Below the pieces are notes generated by a model that searched no databases, had not been told where the DNA came from, and was given only the letters and a program-made list of their open reading frames with translations. From Luteimonas salinisoli (GTDB taxonomy: Bacteria; Pseudomonadota; Gammaproteobacteria; Xanthomonadales; Xanthomonadaceae), in the NCBI RefSeq assembly GCF_013425525.1, contig NZ_JACCKA010000062.1, positions 1-64,000 on the forward strand: a DNA stretch of 64,000 nt, read 5' to 3'. Of this stretch, positions 48,890 through 58,009 are shown in pieces. The position numbers and the translations under genes were made by a program. Every line of letters starts with the position of its first letter. The stretch's first letter is position 1.

Positions 48890-49275
48890 CGTTGGGGCGT
48901 GCCGTCGTCCGCCGCGGCAGCCGCCGCCTCCGACCACACCGCGAACTCGTTGCCGCTGGGTTCGATGAAGTGGAACCTGCGGCCGCCGGGGAAGGAGAAG
49001 ACCGGTTTCACCACCTCGCCACCCGCCGTGGTGACCTTGGTCAGGGTGTCCTCCAGGCGCTCGCTGTAGAAGACCACCAGCGCGCTGCCGTCGCTGGTGC
49101 GGGCCGCCAGTTCGGACCTGAAGAAGCCGCCATCCAGGCCTTGGCCCGAGAAGGCCGCATAGTCCGGCCCGTAGTCCTTGAACGCCCAGCCGAACGCATC
49201 CTGGAAGAACCGCTTCGTCGCCTCCAGGTCCCGCGCGGGGTACTCGACGTAGTTGATCTTCTCGTGTGCGGGCAT
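48886..49275 (-). CDS. VOC-superfamily (glyoxalase-like) protein
   Basis: The 129-residue protein has a paired beta-alpha-beta-beta-beta fold pattern (INYVEYPARDLEATKRFFQD; FHFIEPSGNEFAVWSE). Such small VOC proteins bind metals or drugs; no specific reaction can be assigned. It starts the two-gene operon with the GNAT gene. Confidence 0.88.
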   Translation of the reverse strand: MPAHEKINYVEYPARDLEATKRFFQDAFGWAFKDYGPDYAAFSGQGLDGGFFRSELAARTSDGSALVVFYSERLEDTLTKVTTAGGEVVKPVFSFPGGRRFHFIEPSGNEFAVWSEAAAAAADDGTPQR

Positions 49276-49606
49276 GTTGCCTCCTGGGCGTATGGCGCCG
49301 GCGCGAAGAAGCCGGCTGGAACGAAGTGTCGAGCCGCAGGCCGGCGCGGTCGCGGGCTTCTACGGCAACCGGATCAGCCAGCGCGCGCAGCTCAGCTCCA
49401 ACGGATCGCCAGAACCCGGTCCTCGCGAGTCTAGACCGTCCTTCAGAACCGATGCGCGGGCTCGCGTGCGGGGAGCTGCTGCGCCCCGGTCCTGCAAGCG
49501 ACCGCGGCAAGCACCGCGTAGCGGTGAAGCGCGCTGGACGCAGCTCCTGCGCATGGCGATGGGCAGTGGTCTGGGCGATCATGCAGGCACGCGCCGGAGG
49601 CCGTCG
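49276..49606. other. 331-base gap with no supported gene
   Basis: Region between the divergent VOC and ABC-transporter genes. It must hold both promoters, but I see no clear -10/-35 pair, repeat or terminator. An open frame continues from the ABC gene upstream to 49253 without sequence support. Confidence 0.5.
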
Positions 49607-50281
49607 ATGCTCGCCGTGGAAGACCTGCACAAGAGTTACCCGACCCCGCAAGGGCCGCTGCCCGTGCTGCGGGGCGTGGACCTGCAGCTGGAGCGCGGTG
49701 GCAGCCTGGCGCTGATGGGCGAATCGGGCAGTGGCAAGAGCACCCTGCTGCATCTGGTGGCCGGCCTGGACAGCGCCGACCGCGGCCGCATCCACGCCGA
49801 TGGCCAGCCCCTGCACGAGATGGGCGAGCGCCGGCTGGCCGAGTGGCGGCGCTGCGGCGTGGGGCTGCTGTTCCAACAGTTCAACCTGGTCGGCAGCCTC
49901 ACGGTGGCCGACAACCTGGCGTTCCAGGCGCGGCTGGCGGGGCGGCACGACCTGGCCTGGCAGGCGCGCTTGGTCGAACGGCTGGGGCTGGGCGACCTGC
50001 TGCATCGTCATCCCGAGCAGTTGTCCGGTGGGCAGCAGCAACGCGTGGCGCTGGGGCGCGCACTGGCCGCCCGTCCTGCACTGGTGCTGGCCGACGAGCC
50101 CACCGGCAACCTCGACGAGGCCACGGCCGAACAGGTGCTGCAGTTGCTGCTGGAGCTGGTGGCCGGCAGCGGCAGCACGCTGTTGATGGTGACCCACAGC
50201 CCGCAGGTGGCGGCGCGGGTGCAGCGCACCGTGACCCTGCGCAAGGGGCGGCTGCATCCGGGGCCGGACGCGCCGGCATGA
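49607..50281 (+). CDS. ABC transporter ATP-binding protein (LolD/MacB-type, AttE-like)
   Basis: The 224-residue ATPase has Walker A GESGSGKSTLLHL (about 38-50), the Q-loop, signature LSGGQQQRVALGRAL (about 140-154), Walker B LVLADEPTGNLD and the H-loop. The PTGNLD ending is typical of the MacB/LolD family that pairs with FtsX-like permeases, as here. GGAGG six bases before ATG 49607 fixes the start. The permease start overlaps its stop by four bases. Confidence 0.95.
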   Translation: MLAVEDLHKSYPTPQGPLPVLRGVDLQLERGGSLALMGESGSGKSTLLHLVAGLDSADRGRIHADGQPLHEMGERRLAEWRRCGVGLLFQQFNLVGSLTVADNLAFQARLAGRHDLAWQARLVERLGLGDLLHRHPEQLSGGQQQRVALGRALAARPALVLADEPTGNLDEATAEQVLQLLLELVAGSGSTLLMVTHSPQVAARVQRTVTLRKGRLHPGPDAPA

Positions 50282-52740
50282 ACGTCGTGCGCTGGACCCT
50301 GCGCGCGCTGGCCAGCCACTGGCGACGGCATCCGGTGCAGTTCTTCAGTCTGTTCACCGGACTCTGGCTGGCGACTGCGCTGCTGACCGCGGTGCAGGCG
50401 ATCAACGCACAGGCGCGCGAAAGTTATGCGATGGCCAGCGGGCTGATCGGCGGCGCGCCGCACGCCAGCCTGCAGCCGGTCGACGGACAGCCGCTGCCGC
50501 AGGCGGCTTTCAGCGCGCTGCGGCGGCAGGGCTGGCCGGTATCGCCGGTGCTGGAAGGCACGGCGGGGCTGGCCGACGGCAGCGGCCGCGTGCGCATCAT
50601 GGGGATCGAGCCGCTGAGCCTGCCGTCGGGCAGCCGCATCGCCGGGGAGCCCACCGCCGCGGACGGGCTGATCGACTTCATCAGCCCGCCCGGCAGGGGG
50701 TGGATCGCCGCGCAGACCCTCGCAGCGATGGGCTGGTCCGAGGGCGCGACCCCGGCGCTGGCCAACGGAGAACGGCTGCCGCCGCTGCAGGCGCGCGACG
50801 GCATGGCCCCGGGCGTGGTGATGACCGACATCGGCGTGGCGCAGCGCGTGCTGCAGATGACCGGGGACATCAGCTGGCTGGTGTTGCCGGCCGCGGCCTA
50901 CGGCGCACTCCCGTCACCGTGGGACGCCCGCCTGCGCCGCGACGACGGCGACGACAGCGGCCTGGACGGGCTGACCGACAGTTTCCACCTCAACCTCACC
51001 GCACTCGGACTGCTGGCGTTCGCGGTCGGGTTGTTCATCGTGCACGCGGCGATCGGCCTGGCCCTGGAGCAGCGGCGGCCACTGCTGCGCACCTTGCGCG
51101 CCAGCGGCGTCGGGGTGCGCGCGCTGCTGCTGGCCCTGGCGATCGAGCTGGGGATGCTGGCGCTGCTGGGCGGGGCCGCCGGCGTGGCCAGCGGCTACCT
51201 GCTCGCCAGCCTGCTGTTGCCCGATGTGGCCGCCAGCCTGCGCGGCCTGTACGGCGCGGAGATCGGCGGGCAGCTGACGCTCAGCCCCGCGTGGTGGCTC
51301 AGCGGGCTCGGCCTGGCGCTGGTGGGCGCGTTGCTCGCCGGCGCCGGCAGTCTCTGGCGGGCGGCCCGGCTGCCGCTGCTCGCGGTGACGGGCGGCGAGG
51401 CCTGGATGCAGGCGCATCGGCTCTGGCTGCGGCGGCAGGGCGTGGTCGCAGCGCTCGCCGTTGCGGTGGCCATGGCGGCATGGCGATGGGGCGACAGCCT
51501 GGTCAGCGGTTTCGTCATGCTCGGCGGCATGCTGCTGGGCGCCGCGCTCGGGCTGCCGCTGCTGCTCAGCAGCGTGCTGCGCCTGATCCCCACCGCCGGC
51601 CGCTCGCCGCTGGCCGGCTGGTTCATTGCCGACGCGCGCCAGCAGCTGCCGGCGCTGAGCCTTGCGTTGATGGCGCTGCTGCTGGCGCTGGCCGCCAACG
51701 TCGGCGCCGGCAGCATGACCGAGGGCTTCCGGCAGACGTTCACGGACTGGATCGAGCAGCGCCTGGCCGCCGAACTGTACGTGCGGCCGCGCGACGACGC
51801 GCAGGCGCGCGCGCTGCAGGCATGGCTGGTGCATCAGCCCGAAACCCAAAGCCAGGTCGCGGTACGCGGGCTCGATATCGAGCTCGCCGGCCACCCGGTC
51901 CAGCTCTCCGGTATCGTCGACGACCCGCTGTATCGGCTGCACTGGCCGCTCCTGCAATCGGTGAACGCGCCCTGGGATGCGCTGTTCGCCGGCGATGCGC
52001 TGATGGTGAGCGAGCAGCTGGCGCGCCGGCTCGGTGTGGACATCGGCGATACCGTGGCGCTGCCCACCACCCGTGCGGGCTGGCAGCCACGGGTCGCGGC
52101 GATCTACGCCGACTACGGCAATCCGCGCGGGCACGCGCTGCTCGCCGGCGACGCGCTGTTGCGGCACTGGCCCGAGGCGCCGGTGCACAGCGTGGCGGTG
52201 CGTGCCGCGCCGGCCGAGGTCGATGCCCTGGCCATTCGGCTCCAGGACAGGTTCGCCCTGGGCAGCGATCGCGTCGTCGACCAGGCGCGCCTGAAGGGCT
52301 GGGCCGGCCAGGTGTTCGAACGCACCTTCAGCGCCACGGCCGCGCTCAACAGCCTGACGCTCGGCGTGGCGGGCGTGGCCTTGTTCATCGCGCTGCTGAC
52401 CCAGGGCCAAGGGCGGCTGGGACAGCTTGCGCCCCTCTGGGCGATGGGCGTCGGCCGGGCCCGGCTGATGCAGCTCAACGCCGCGCAGGCATGGCTGCTG
52501 TCGGGGCTGACCCTGCTGCTGGCGCTGCCGTTGGGCATCCTGCTGGCTTGGGCGCTGGTGGCGGTGATCAACGTGCAGGCATTCGGCTGGCGTTTGCCGC
52601 TGCGGGTATTCCCCGGGCAGCTGCTGCAGCTGGCGGGCTGGGCGATGGCCGCGACCGCGCTGGCCTCCGCCTGGCCGCTGTGGAAACTCTGGCACAGCCG
52701 TCCGGTCGACCTGCTGGGGGCGCTCGCCGATGAGCGCTAG
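50278..52740 (+). CDS. FtsX-like ABC permease (fused, AttF/AttG-like)
   Basis: The 820-residue protein has an N-terminal membrane helix, a periplasmic domain and a first set of FtsX helices (about 245-380). A second half repeats this: helices near 405-430 and 435-460, a periplasmic domain, and a last FtsX set about 685-815. It looks like two permease units fused. With the preceding ATPase and the following AttH-like lipoprotein it forms an AttEFGH-like system, thought to move or process lipidic compounds at the envelope; the substrate is unknown. Confidence 0.9.
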   Translation: MNVVRWTLRALASHWRRHPVQFFSLFTGLWLATALLTAVQAINAQARESYAMASGLIGGAPHASLQPVDGQPLPQAAFSALRRQGWPVSPVLEGTAGLADGSGRVRIMGIEPLSLPSGSRIAGEPTAADGLIDFISPPGRGWIAAQTLAAMGWSEGATPALANGERLPPLQARDGMAPGVVMTDIGVAQRVLQMTGDISWLVLPAAAYGALPSPWDARLRRDDGDDSGLDGLTDSFHLNLTALGLLAFAVGLFIVHAAIGLALEQRRPLLRTLRASGVGVRALLLALAIELGMLALLGGAAGVASGYLLASLLLPDVAASLRGLYGAEIGGQLTLSPAWWLSGLGLALVGALLAGAGSLWRAARLPLLAVTGGEAWMQAHRLWLRRQGVVAALAVAVAMAAWRWGDSLVSGFVMLGGMLLGAALGLPLLLSSVLRLIPTAGRSPLAGWFIADARQQLPALSLALMALLLALAANVGAGSMTEGFRQTFTDWIEQRLAAELYVRPRDDAQARALQAWLVHQPETQSQVAVRGLDIELAGHPVQLSGIVDDPLYRLHWPLLQSVNAPWDALFAGDALMVSEQLARRLGVDIGDTVALPTTRAGWQPRVAAIYADYGNPRGHALLAGDALLRHWPEAPVHSVAVRAAPAEVDALAIRLQDRFALGSDRVVDQARLKGWAGQVFERTFSATAALNSLTLGVAGVALFIALLTQGQGRLGQLAPLWAMGVGRARLMQLNAAQAWLLSGLTLLLALPLGILLAWALVAVINVQAFGWRLPLRVFPGQLLQLAGWAMAATALASAWPLWKLWHSRPVDLLGALADER

Positions 52741-53797
52741 GCGAACGGCGCTGTTGCTGGCGCTTGCGCTGCTCGCAGGCGGCTGCGCGGACCGGGCGCC
52801 GGCCCCGGCGGAGGGCTTCGCCGGCCTCGGGGGCGAGCGCGAGGGCTTCGCGCGGGTGGTCCCCGGCAAGGCCTTCGCGTTCCCGGCCGATCATGGCGCG
52901 CACCCGGATTTCCGCATCGAGTGGTGGTATCTCACCGCCAACCTGCGCGACGCCGACGGCCGCGACTACGGCGTGCAGTGGACGCTGTTCCGCAATGCCC
53001 TGCGGCCCGCCGCCGATGCGCCCGGCTGGGGCAACGGCAACCTGTGGATGGGCCATGCCGGCATGACCACGCGCGACCGGCACTGGTCGGCGCAGCGGAT
53101 GGCGCGCGGCGGAGTGGGCCAGGCGGGCGTGGTGGCCGTACCCTTCCAGGCGTGGATCGACGACTGGTCGCTGCAGGGCGATCCGGCCGGCGAACTGCGC
53201 GCCCGTGCACGCGGTGACGGGTTCGGCTATCGCCTTCGCCTCCAGGCCGACGGGCCGCTGGTGCTGCAGGGCGAGCAGGGCTTCAGCCGCAAGTCCGGCG
53301 GCGGGCAGGCCTCCTACTACTACAGCCAGCCGTTCTTCCGCGCCGACGGGGTGCTCGATATCGATGGCCGAGAAGTCGAGGTCACCGGCATGGCATGGAT
53401 GGACCGGGAATGGAGCAGCCAGCCGCTGGCCGCCGACCAGGTCGGTTGGGACTGGTTCTCGCTGCACTTCGACGACGGCCGCCGGCTGATGCTGTTCCGC
53501 CTGCGCCACGCCGACGGCGGCGACTACCTCAGCGGCAACTGGATCGCGCCGGACGGCCGCACCACGCCGCTGGGGGCAGGCGATATCCGGCTGAGGCCGC
53601 TCCGCACCACCCGCGTGGCGGACCGCGACGTGCCGACGCGGTGGGCGCTGGCGCTCCCCGGCCACGAGCTGCAGGTCCAGGTAGAGGCGATCAATCCCGA
53701 TGCATGGATGGATCTCGATACCGCGTACTGGGAAGGCCCGGTCCGGGTGACCGGCAGCGCCGGCGGGGTCGGCTACCTGGAGATGACGGGCTACTGA
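52730..53797 (+). CDS. AttH / CrtC-like lipocalin-domain lipoprotein
   Basis: The 355-residue protein has a lipobox (LLAGGC, Cys19) and two lipocalin-like halves with the family motifs FRIEWWYLTANLRDADGRDY and YYYSQPFFRADGVLDIDG, then MDREWSSQPL. AttH/CrtC domain proteins include carotenoid hydratases, but the lipoprotein form next to ABC transporters is probably a carrier or hydratase for a hydrophobic substrate. It overlaps the permease gene by 11 bases. Confidence 0.88.
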   Translation: MSARRTALLLALALLAGGCADRAPAPAEGFAGLGGEREGFARVVPGKAFAFPADHGAHPDFRIEWWYLTANLRDADGRDYGVQWTLFRNALRPAADAPGWGNGNLWMGHAGMTTRDRHWSAQRMARGGVGQAGVVAVPFQAWIDDWSLQGDPAGELRARARGDGFGYRLRLQADGPLVLQGEQGFSRKSGGGQASYYYSQPFFRADGVLDIDGREVEVTGMAWMDREWSSQPLAADQVGWDWFSLHFDDGRRLMLFRLRHADGGDYLSGNWIAPDGRTTPLGAGDIRLRPLRTTRVADRDVPTRWALALPGHELQVQVEAINPDAWMDLDTAYWEGPVRVTGSAGGVGYLEMTGY

Positions 53798-54273
53798 GCG
53801 CGACCGTCGCGCTGCCCGCCCGCGCCAGACTCGAGGTCTGCGATGAGAGATTCCATCTCGGCGATTTCGCGGCGCTGCGCCTGGATGATCTCGTCGGCCA
53901 GTTCGCGCACGCGCGGGTCGCTGATGTTCGCCCTTGAGCTGGTCAGGATCGCGATCGAGTGATGCGGGATCATCGCCTTCATGTAGGCAGTGTCGTCGAT
54001 GGTGGCCTGGCTGCGCACCAGCCACAGCGACACGGCGAACACCGCGGCGCTACCGGCGAAGATCGCAATGTTGACCGCGCGCTTGCTGTACATGCCGAGC
54101 ATGAAGGCGAGCATCACGCACGCCATGGTCGCACCCATCATCAATGCCATCCACGCGCGGGTTTCGCTCCAGCGCACATGCTCGAGCGCGAAGGTATTGA
54201 GGTACATCAGGCCGAACATCACCAGCGTCGAGGTGGCGATCATCGCGGCAAAGCGCCAGTAGGACATCTGCAT
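53791..54273 (-). CDS. DUF305-type protein with four N-terminal membrane helices
   Basis: The 160-residue protein has three to four hydrophobic helices (about 5-100) and a C-terminal DUF305-like segment (YMKAMIPHHSIAILTSSRAN; IIQAQRREIAEMESLIADLE). DUF305 proteins bear a conserved MIPHH motif and are linked to copper or metal handling. GAGGAGG lies just before ATG 54273. It is convergent with attH, with a 7-base overlap of stops. Confidence 0.88.
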   Translation of the reverse strand: MQMSYWRFAAMIATSTLVMFGLMYLNTFALEHVRWSETRAWMALMMGATMACVMLAFMLGMYSKRAVNIAIFAGSAAVFAVSLWLVRSQATIDDTAYMKAMIPHHSIAILTSSRANISDPRVRELADEIIQAQRREIAEMESLIADLESGAGGQRDGRAQ

Positions 54274-54448
54274 GCTTCCTCCTCGGCGCATCCACCAGAG
54301 GCTGCGCCTTCACCGGGTGGGGGAGCCACAAATCTACGGCCGGAAGCGGCACGTTCACATGAAGGATCCGCCAGCCACATATCGGGAACCCGTTCGACAA
54401 GAATCGGCCGCCGTCGCGTCATGTGATCCTCGCTCTTGGCGGCCTCGC

Positions 54449-54490
54449 GCCTGGGTTGAGCCGTACCGCGAAGCGACATCGGTCGGTGCC
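54449..54490 (-). repeat. attC remnant (half site)
   Basis: TTGAGCCGTACCGCGAAGCG matches one arm of the attC sites; the other arm is not recognisable. It lies 17 bases past the stop of the 54507 gene, where a cassette attC would be. Confidence 0.45.
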
Positions 54491-54506
54491 ATCGGATTCG
54501 GCGGAG

Positions 54507-54974
54507 TCAGCGAACCCGGCGAAAGTACTCGCGCGTGTGCAGATCCGGCACCGCCGGGTCGGTGCCGCCGGCATAGATCCAGAACGTGTCATCGTCGATG
54601 AAGTTGAAGGTCGTTGCCGCGAGCTCCGTGCCGAAGGGTCGTTTTGCGGACCAAACGACCGCGAACCTGCTGCAGAACAGGATCTCGTAGGGCTTGTGCT
54701 CTTCGAAGCCGGCAAACATCGTGCGCTCGCCCGCAATGGGAACCTCAACATCCGGCATTGCGATGTGCAGCTCACCGTCGTCGAAGGAGAGCGTCATGTG
54801 CCCCAGCAGCGCCGCGAGAAACTCTTCCGTTCGCGGCTCCAACTTCGCATTGCCACGGGCAAACGCCACGGACGCTTCCCGATCGGATTTCCATGTTCCC
54901 GTCAGGTCTTGAGGACAGGCCACGGCAACGGTGGGTGCCAGAGTGATCGCCAAGGTCGCGAAGAACCGCTTCAT
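54507..54974 (-). CDS. Exported protein of unknown function, probable cassette gene
   Basis: The 155-residue protein has a signal peptide (MKRFFATLAITLAPTVAVAC) and a small beta-rich domain starting LTGTWKSDREASVAFARGNA, similar in style to lipocalin-like stress proteins. An attC half-site follows its stop. No family recognised. Confidence 0.7.
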   Translation of the reverse strand: MKRFFATLAITLAPTVAVACPQDLTGTWKSDREASVAFARGNAKLEPRTEEFLAALLGHMTLSFDDGELHIAMPDVEVPIAGERTMFAGFEEHKPYEILFCSRFAVVWSAKRPFGTELAATTFNFIDDDTFWIYAGGTDPAVPDLHTREYFRRVR

Positions 54975-54997
54975 GGGGTCCAGCACCTGACTTGGGC

Positions 54998-55189
54998 TCA
55001 ATCGCGCCTGGGCTTCTTGAAAAAGTAGTACAGGCCGGCCACGAGCATCAGGGCACCGAACACCACTGCACCGGACTGGCCGCCCTGGTATGCGGCGGAC
55101 CCGGACGCTGGTGGATCCGAAACGAGCCAGTTGAGCAGAATCGCGCCGCCCCAGACGATGCCGATGCCGCCGAAGATCCTGTTTCGCAT
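54998..55189 (-). CDS. Small two-helix membrane protein
   Basis: The 63-residue protein has two membrane helices (IFGGIGIVWGGAILLNWLV and AVVFGALMLVAGLYYFF) and a basic tail KKPRRD. It is 23 bases upstream of the 54507 gene on the same strand. Function unknown. Confidence 0.6.
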   Translation of the reverse strand: MRNRIFGGIGIVWGGAILLNWLVSDPPASGSAAYQGGQSGAVVFGALMLVAGLYYFFKKPRRD

Positions 55190-55434
55190 GCTCGGCGCCT
55201 CCCCGCGCCTGGTGGAACGAACGATATCGACATGCCGCGCGGCGCTTCAGTTGATCAGGCTCGTCCCCTGTCGCACAGCCGGGTCATAGGCACAACGCAC
55301 GGGGCTGGCTTGAACGATGCCCCGGCCTCGAAAGCTACCTTCGCGGCGCGCAGACGGCAAGGCATGCGCCATGCAGCCGGGTCAGCGTGCCCACTGATCA
55401 GTGGGACCTCCGCCAGGCGCGGGTCGAAGCACTG

Positions 55435-56046
55435 CTATGCCGCACTGCCCAGGCTGGCTGGCTTGTTCACGACGTAGTAGTGATTCCGCCCCTCATCCTC
55501 CGCTTCACCGACCAGCGCCAAGCCTTCCGACTCCAGCGCCTCGCGGTAGGCGGCCGATCCCAGCGAAACGGACCTTCGCCCGGTGAGGGTGTCCGGCCAC
55601 TCGCAAGCCTGCTCCGGTGCAGTGAACAGGAACCGCCCCCCTGGCTCGAGCGCCAGGGCGACGCGATGGACGAGAGCCCTCTGAACGTCCGGCGGCAGGA
55701 GGAACATCAGGCCCCACGCGATCGCGCCGTCGAACCTGCAGCGAAGGAACTGCGCATCTTCGACCGCGCTGCATTCCGCCGGGCTGCCGGGGAAGCGGGC
55801 ACGGAAGGAGGCGATCATGGTTGGCGATGCATCGACGCCGTACACGGCGAACCCTTCGTCGATCAGTGCCTTCGCAACCGGCACTCCATTGCCGCACCCC
55901 AGGTCCAGCACGGAGCCGCCAGGCGGCAGGCACCCGGCCCAATCGCGAACGATCGAGATGCCGATGCTCGATCGGCTCCGGATCGCAACGAACTCGCCGG
56001 ATACGGCTTCGTATCCATTGGACCGGTCAGCGGGAGTCGTTGTCAT
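55435..56046 (-). CDS. Class I SAM-dependent methyltransferase
   Basis: The 203-residue protein has motif I VLDLGCGNGVPVAKAL (about 46-61), an acidic residue in VYGVDASPTMI, and post-motif LEPGGRFLFTAP. Small-molecule methyltransferases of this size are frequent cassette cargo; substrate unknown. An attC remnant lies 59 bases upstream of its start. Confidence 0.9.
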   Translation of the reverse strand: MTTTPADRSNGYEAVSGEFVAIRSRSSIGISIVRDWAGCLPPGGSVLDLGCGNGVPVAKALIDEGFAVYGVDASPTMIASFRARFPGSPAECSAVEDAQFLRCRFDGAIAWGLMFLLPPDVQRALVHRVALALEPGGRFLFTAPEQACEWPDTLTGRRSVSLGSAAYREALESEGLALVGEAEDEGRNHYYVVNKPASLGSAA

Positions 56047-56104
56047 TGCCGAGGGCTGCGCGCCTGGTGGGGTTGGATTGTCGCTGCCGCGCCTGAGCCC
56101 GAAG

Positions 56105-56158
56105 GCCTGAGCTAAGGCGACCCGCGAAGCGGGTTCGGTTTGAATGACTTGTCAACCG
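56105..56158 (-). repeat. Partly decayed attC site
   Basis: AAGGCGACCCGCGAAGCGGG then TTCGGTTTGAATGACTTGT retain the inner attC stem almost intact; outer boxes are mutated. It follows the 56112 acetyltransferase gene, which reads into it. Confidence 0.75.
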
Positions 56159-56681
56159 TCAACGGGCGGGCCATGACTACCATGCCTATCTCCGAAATGT
56201 CGGTGTTGAACGGTATTTCCCCCATTGCGTGGAAGCCTCGGCTTGCATAAAAGCGCTGAGCGCCGAGATTTGATTTGAGTACGTCCAGCCACAGCATGTC
56301 ACTGCGTTTTTCGGCCATGTCGACGATGAACTCCAGTAGCGCTCCTCCGTAGCCTTGACCCGTTGTACAGGAGCGGAAATAGATCTTCTGGAGCTCCGTT
56401 CCAACTCTGTTGAAAATCGGTTCGGGGCGATCCCAATTGAGTTTGGCGTACCCAACGACTGAGTCGCTCGTATCTTGAGCGATTAGCCACGTGTGGCTAG
56501 GCGATGAAAGAGAATGTTGCAGGGACTGCTTGGAAAAGTCTTGGCGCAAGAACTCTTGCAGATAGTCGTCGGACCAGATCGAAGGGAAGTGCTCGCGGTA
56601 AGTTTCACGTCCGATGATCTGAATGGTTGACAGATCACTAACGGATGCGATGCGAATTTTAAGGGTTCCGATAGGTTTCAC
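56112..56681 (-). CDS. GNAT-family acetyltransferase, integron cassette gene
   Basis: The 189-residue GNAT protein (IRIASVSDLSTIQIIGRETY; acetyl-CoA loop in YFRSCTTGQGYGGALLEFIV; NLGAQRFYASRGFHAMGEI) has visibly lower GC than its neighbours, a sign of transfer. GTG 56681 is taken because it lies 9 bases from the adjacent attC remnant; an upstream frame only reads that remnant. Its last residues SFKPNPLRGSP are encoded by the attC. Substrate unknown. Confidence 0.85.
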   Translation of the reverse strand: MKPIGTLKIRIASVSDLSTIQIIGRETYREHFPSIWSDDYLQEFLRQDFSKQSLQHSLSSPSHTWLIAQDTSDSVVGYAKLNWDRPEPIFNRVGTELQKIYFRSCTTGQGYGGALLEFIVDMAEKRSDMLWLDVLKSNLGAQRFYASRGFHAMGEIPFNTDISEIGMVVMARPLTVDKSFKPNPLRGSP

Positions 56682-56689
56682 TTGACGGC

Positions 56690-56720
56690 TACACCAGATT
56701 AAGCCGCACCGCGAAGCGGC
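56690..56720 (-). repeat. attC remnant (half site)
   Basis: AGATTAAGCCGCACCGCGAA and GCGGCGGC match one arm plus loop of the attC sites, then homology stops. It fuses directly to the truncated GNAT gene. Confidence 0.6.
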
Positions 56721-57025
56721 GGCAACTCCCTGCCGATGCCGCACTTGCGGCGTGCTTCATCGACGTACAGATCGTCCAGCCACAGCCCCGGCTTCATGAG
56801 AAAGGAGGAAAACGTCTGGAAGTAGGTCGCCATCCCGGCGACCTCTTCTTCGATGGTGGCAACGATGGCCCGGGCCGTGGCGCCGGAGCGGAACAGTTCG
56901 GTGCGAAGATTGTCCTCGGTCGCGTGCAACTGCTGGGGCACGCCATCGGACTGGGCTTTTGCCCGCAGGAGCCGCAGCAACGAGGAGACATCTTCAGGTG
57001 TGACGGCTCGGACGACGACGGTCAT
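56699..57025 (-). pseudogene. Truncated GNAT acetyltransferase
   Basis: The 108-codon frame is a GNAT N-terminus (MTVVVRAVTPEDVSSLLRLL; WLDDLYVDEARRKCGIGREL) that stops right after the RRKCGIGR acetyl-CoA loop. The last helix and strands of the fold are missing, and the final residues PPLRGAA come from the attC remnant. It should not fold as an active enzyme. The loss of both gene end and half of attC points to one deletion. Confidence 0.75.
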
Positions 57026-57198
57026 AGGACTGTGGAAACGTGGAAAGGGTGGCGACAGCTGCGGCGACGAGTACGAGCGGAGTCTGGTGCATCGGCGCCA
57101 AGGACCCCTCAGTCGGCATGGCAGGAACTCTGCGCCAGCGGCCCCGGGGTGGTCAACCGGTTCGACCAGCGCCGGCTGCGGCCAGAGCGCCGTGCGCC

Positions 57199-57729
57199 TC
57201 ACGCAAACAGCGCTTCGAGCTCCTGTGGGAGCCCTGCGCCCGGCAGGCGCCGCGTCTCCTTCGCGATATTGGCCTTCATGGTCGCCTCGGACACCTCGAT
57301 CAGCGAGCGATCGATCGCGCGCTTCTGGGTTTCGGAGAACCAGAGCAGCACCGGCCGCGGGTGCCAGAGCGCCTGCGAGCCCTCGTGCACCACCACCGGC
57401 AAGGTCGCCAGGTTGCTGATCATCAGCTTGCGAATGTTTTGACGTGTGCAGCCGATCAAGTCGGCCACGTCCGTCAGGCCCACGAAGTCCGGCGAGGCCT
57501 CGACCAGCTCTGCCCCCGGGATCGCGCCCTTGACCGCCTGCACCGCCGAGACGATGGCCTCTAGGGCACTGCCAGCCTCACGAGCGAAGTCCAAGGCAAG
57601 CCGTCCCTGCTGCCCGATGCCGACGGTCGCGTCATCGCACCCGGCCGCGGCCAAGGCGGCGATGAACTGCTCCGGATCGGCGTGAGCGTCGGGCAGTCGA
57701 AACTTCAAGGTGAACTCGTACTCACTCAT
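57199..57729 (-). CDS. Putative DNA-binding (HTH) protein of unknown function
   Basis: The 176-residue protein has an N-terminal alpha/beta domain (EYEFTLKFRLPDAHADPEQF) and a helix-turn-helix near residue 95-115 (FVGLTDVADLIGCTRQNIRK). The overall pattern recalls antitoxin-like or MerR-like small regulators of accessory regions. Partner unknown. Confidence 0.75.
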   Translation of the reverse strand: MSEYEFTLKFRLPDAHADPEQFIAALAAAGCDDATVGIGQQGRLALDFAREAGSALEAIVSAVQAVKGAIPGAELVEASPDFVGLTDVADLIGCTRQNIRKLMISNLATLPVVVHEGSQALWHPRPVLLWFSETQKRAIDRSLIEVSEATMKANIAKETRRLPGAGLPQELEALFA

Positions 57730-57796
57730 CGTTGGAATCCCTCTTCCGCGCCGGGGCGCAAGAAGTGCCTGGCAAGTTGCAGGCGGCGAACCCGCA

Positions 57797-58000
57797 TCAG
57801 CGCGTCGGCTTTCCCGCTTGTGCGGCCTTGCGCCGTACCGCGAGTCGCTCGTGCACATGTTCCGCCGAGAGGGCGAGGGCAGGGTCGGCTTTGAAGGTTT
57901 GAGCGGCCGGCACGACCTGCCCGCGTAGCCAGGCGTCCACGGCCCGTTCGCGCGCGCGAAGCGTGCGCAGACCATCACGAATGAGCCGCGAAGATCGCCT
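57797..58000 (-). pseudogene. Remnant of a ParD-family antitoxin gene
   Basis: The reading frame RRSSRLIRDGLRTLRARERA and DALALS-like tail (AAQTFKADPALALSAEHVHE) resembles the C-terminal two-thirds of ParD antitoxins. The N-terminal DNA-binding strand is replaced by the attC remnant at 58010-58064 and no ParE toxin follows. It is read as a broken antitoxin. Confidence 0.6.
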
Positions 58001-58009
58001 TCCATGAGA

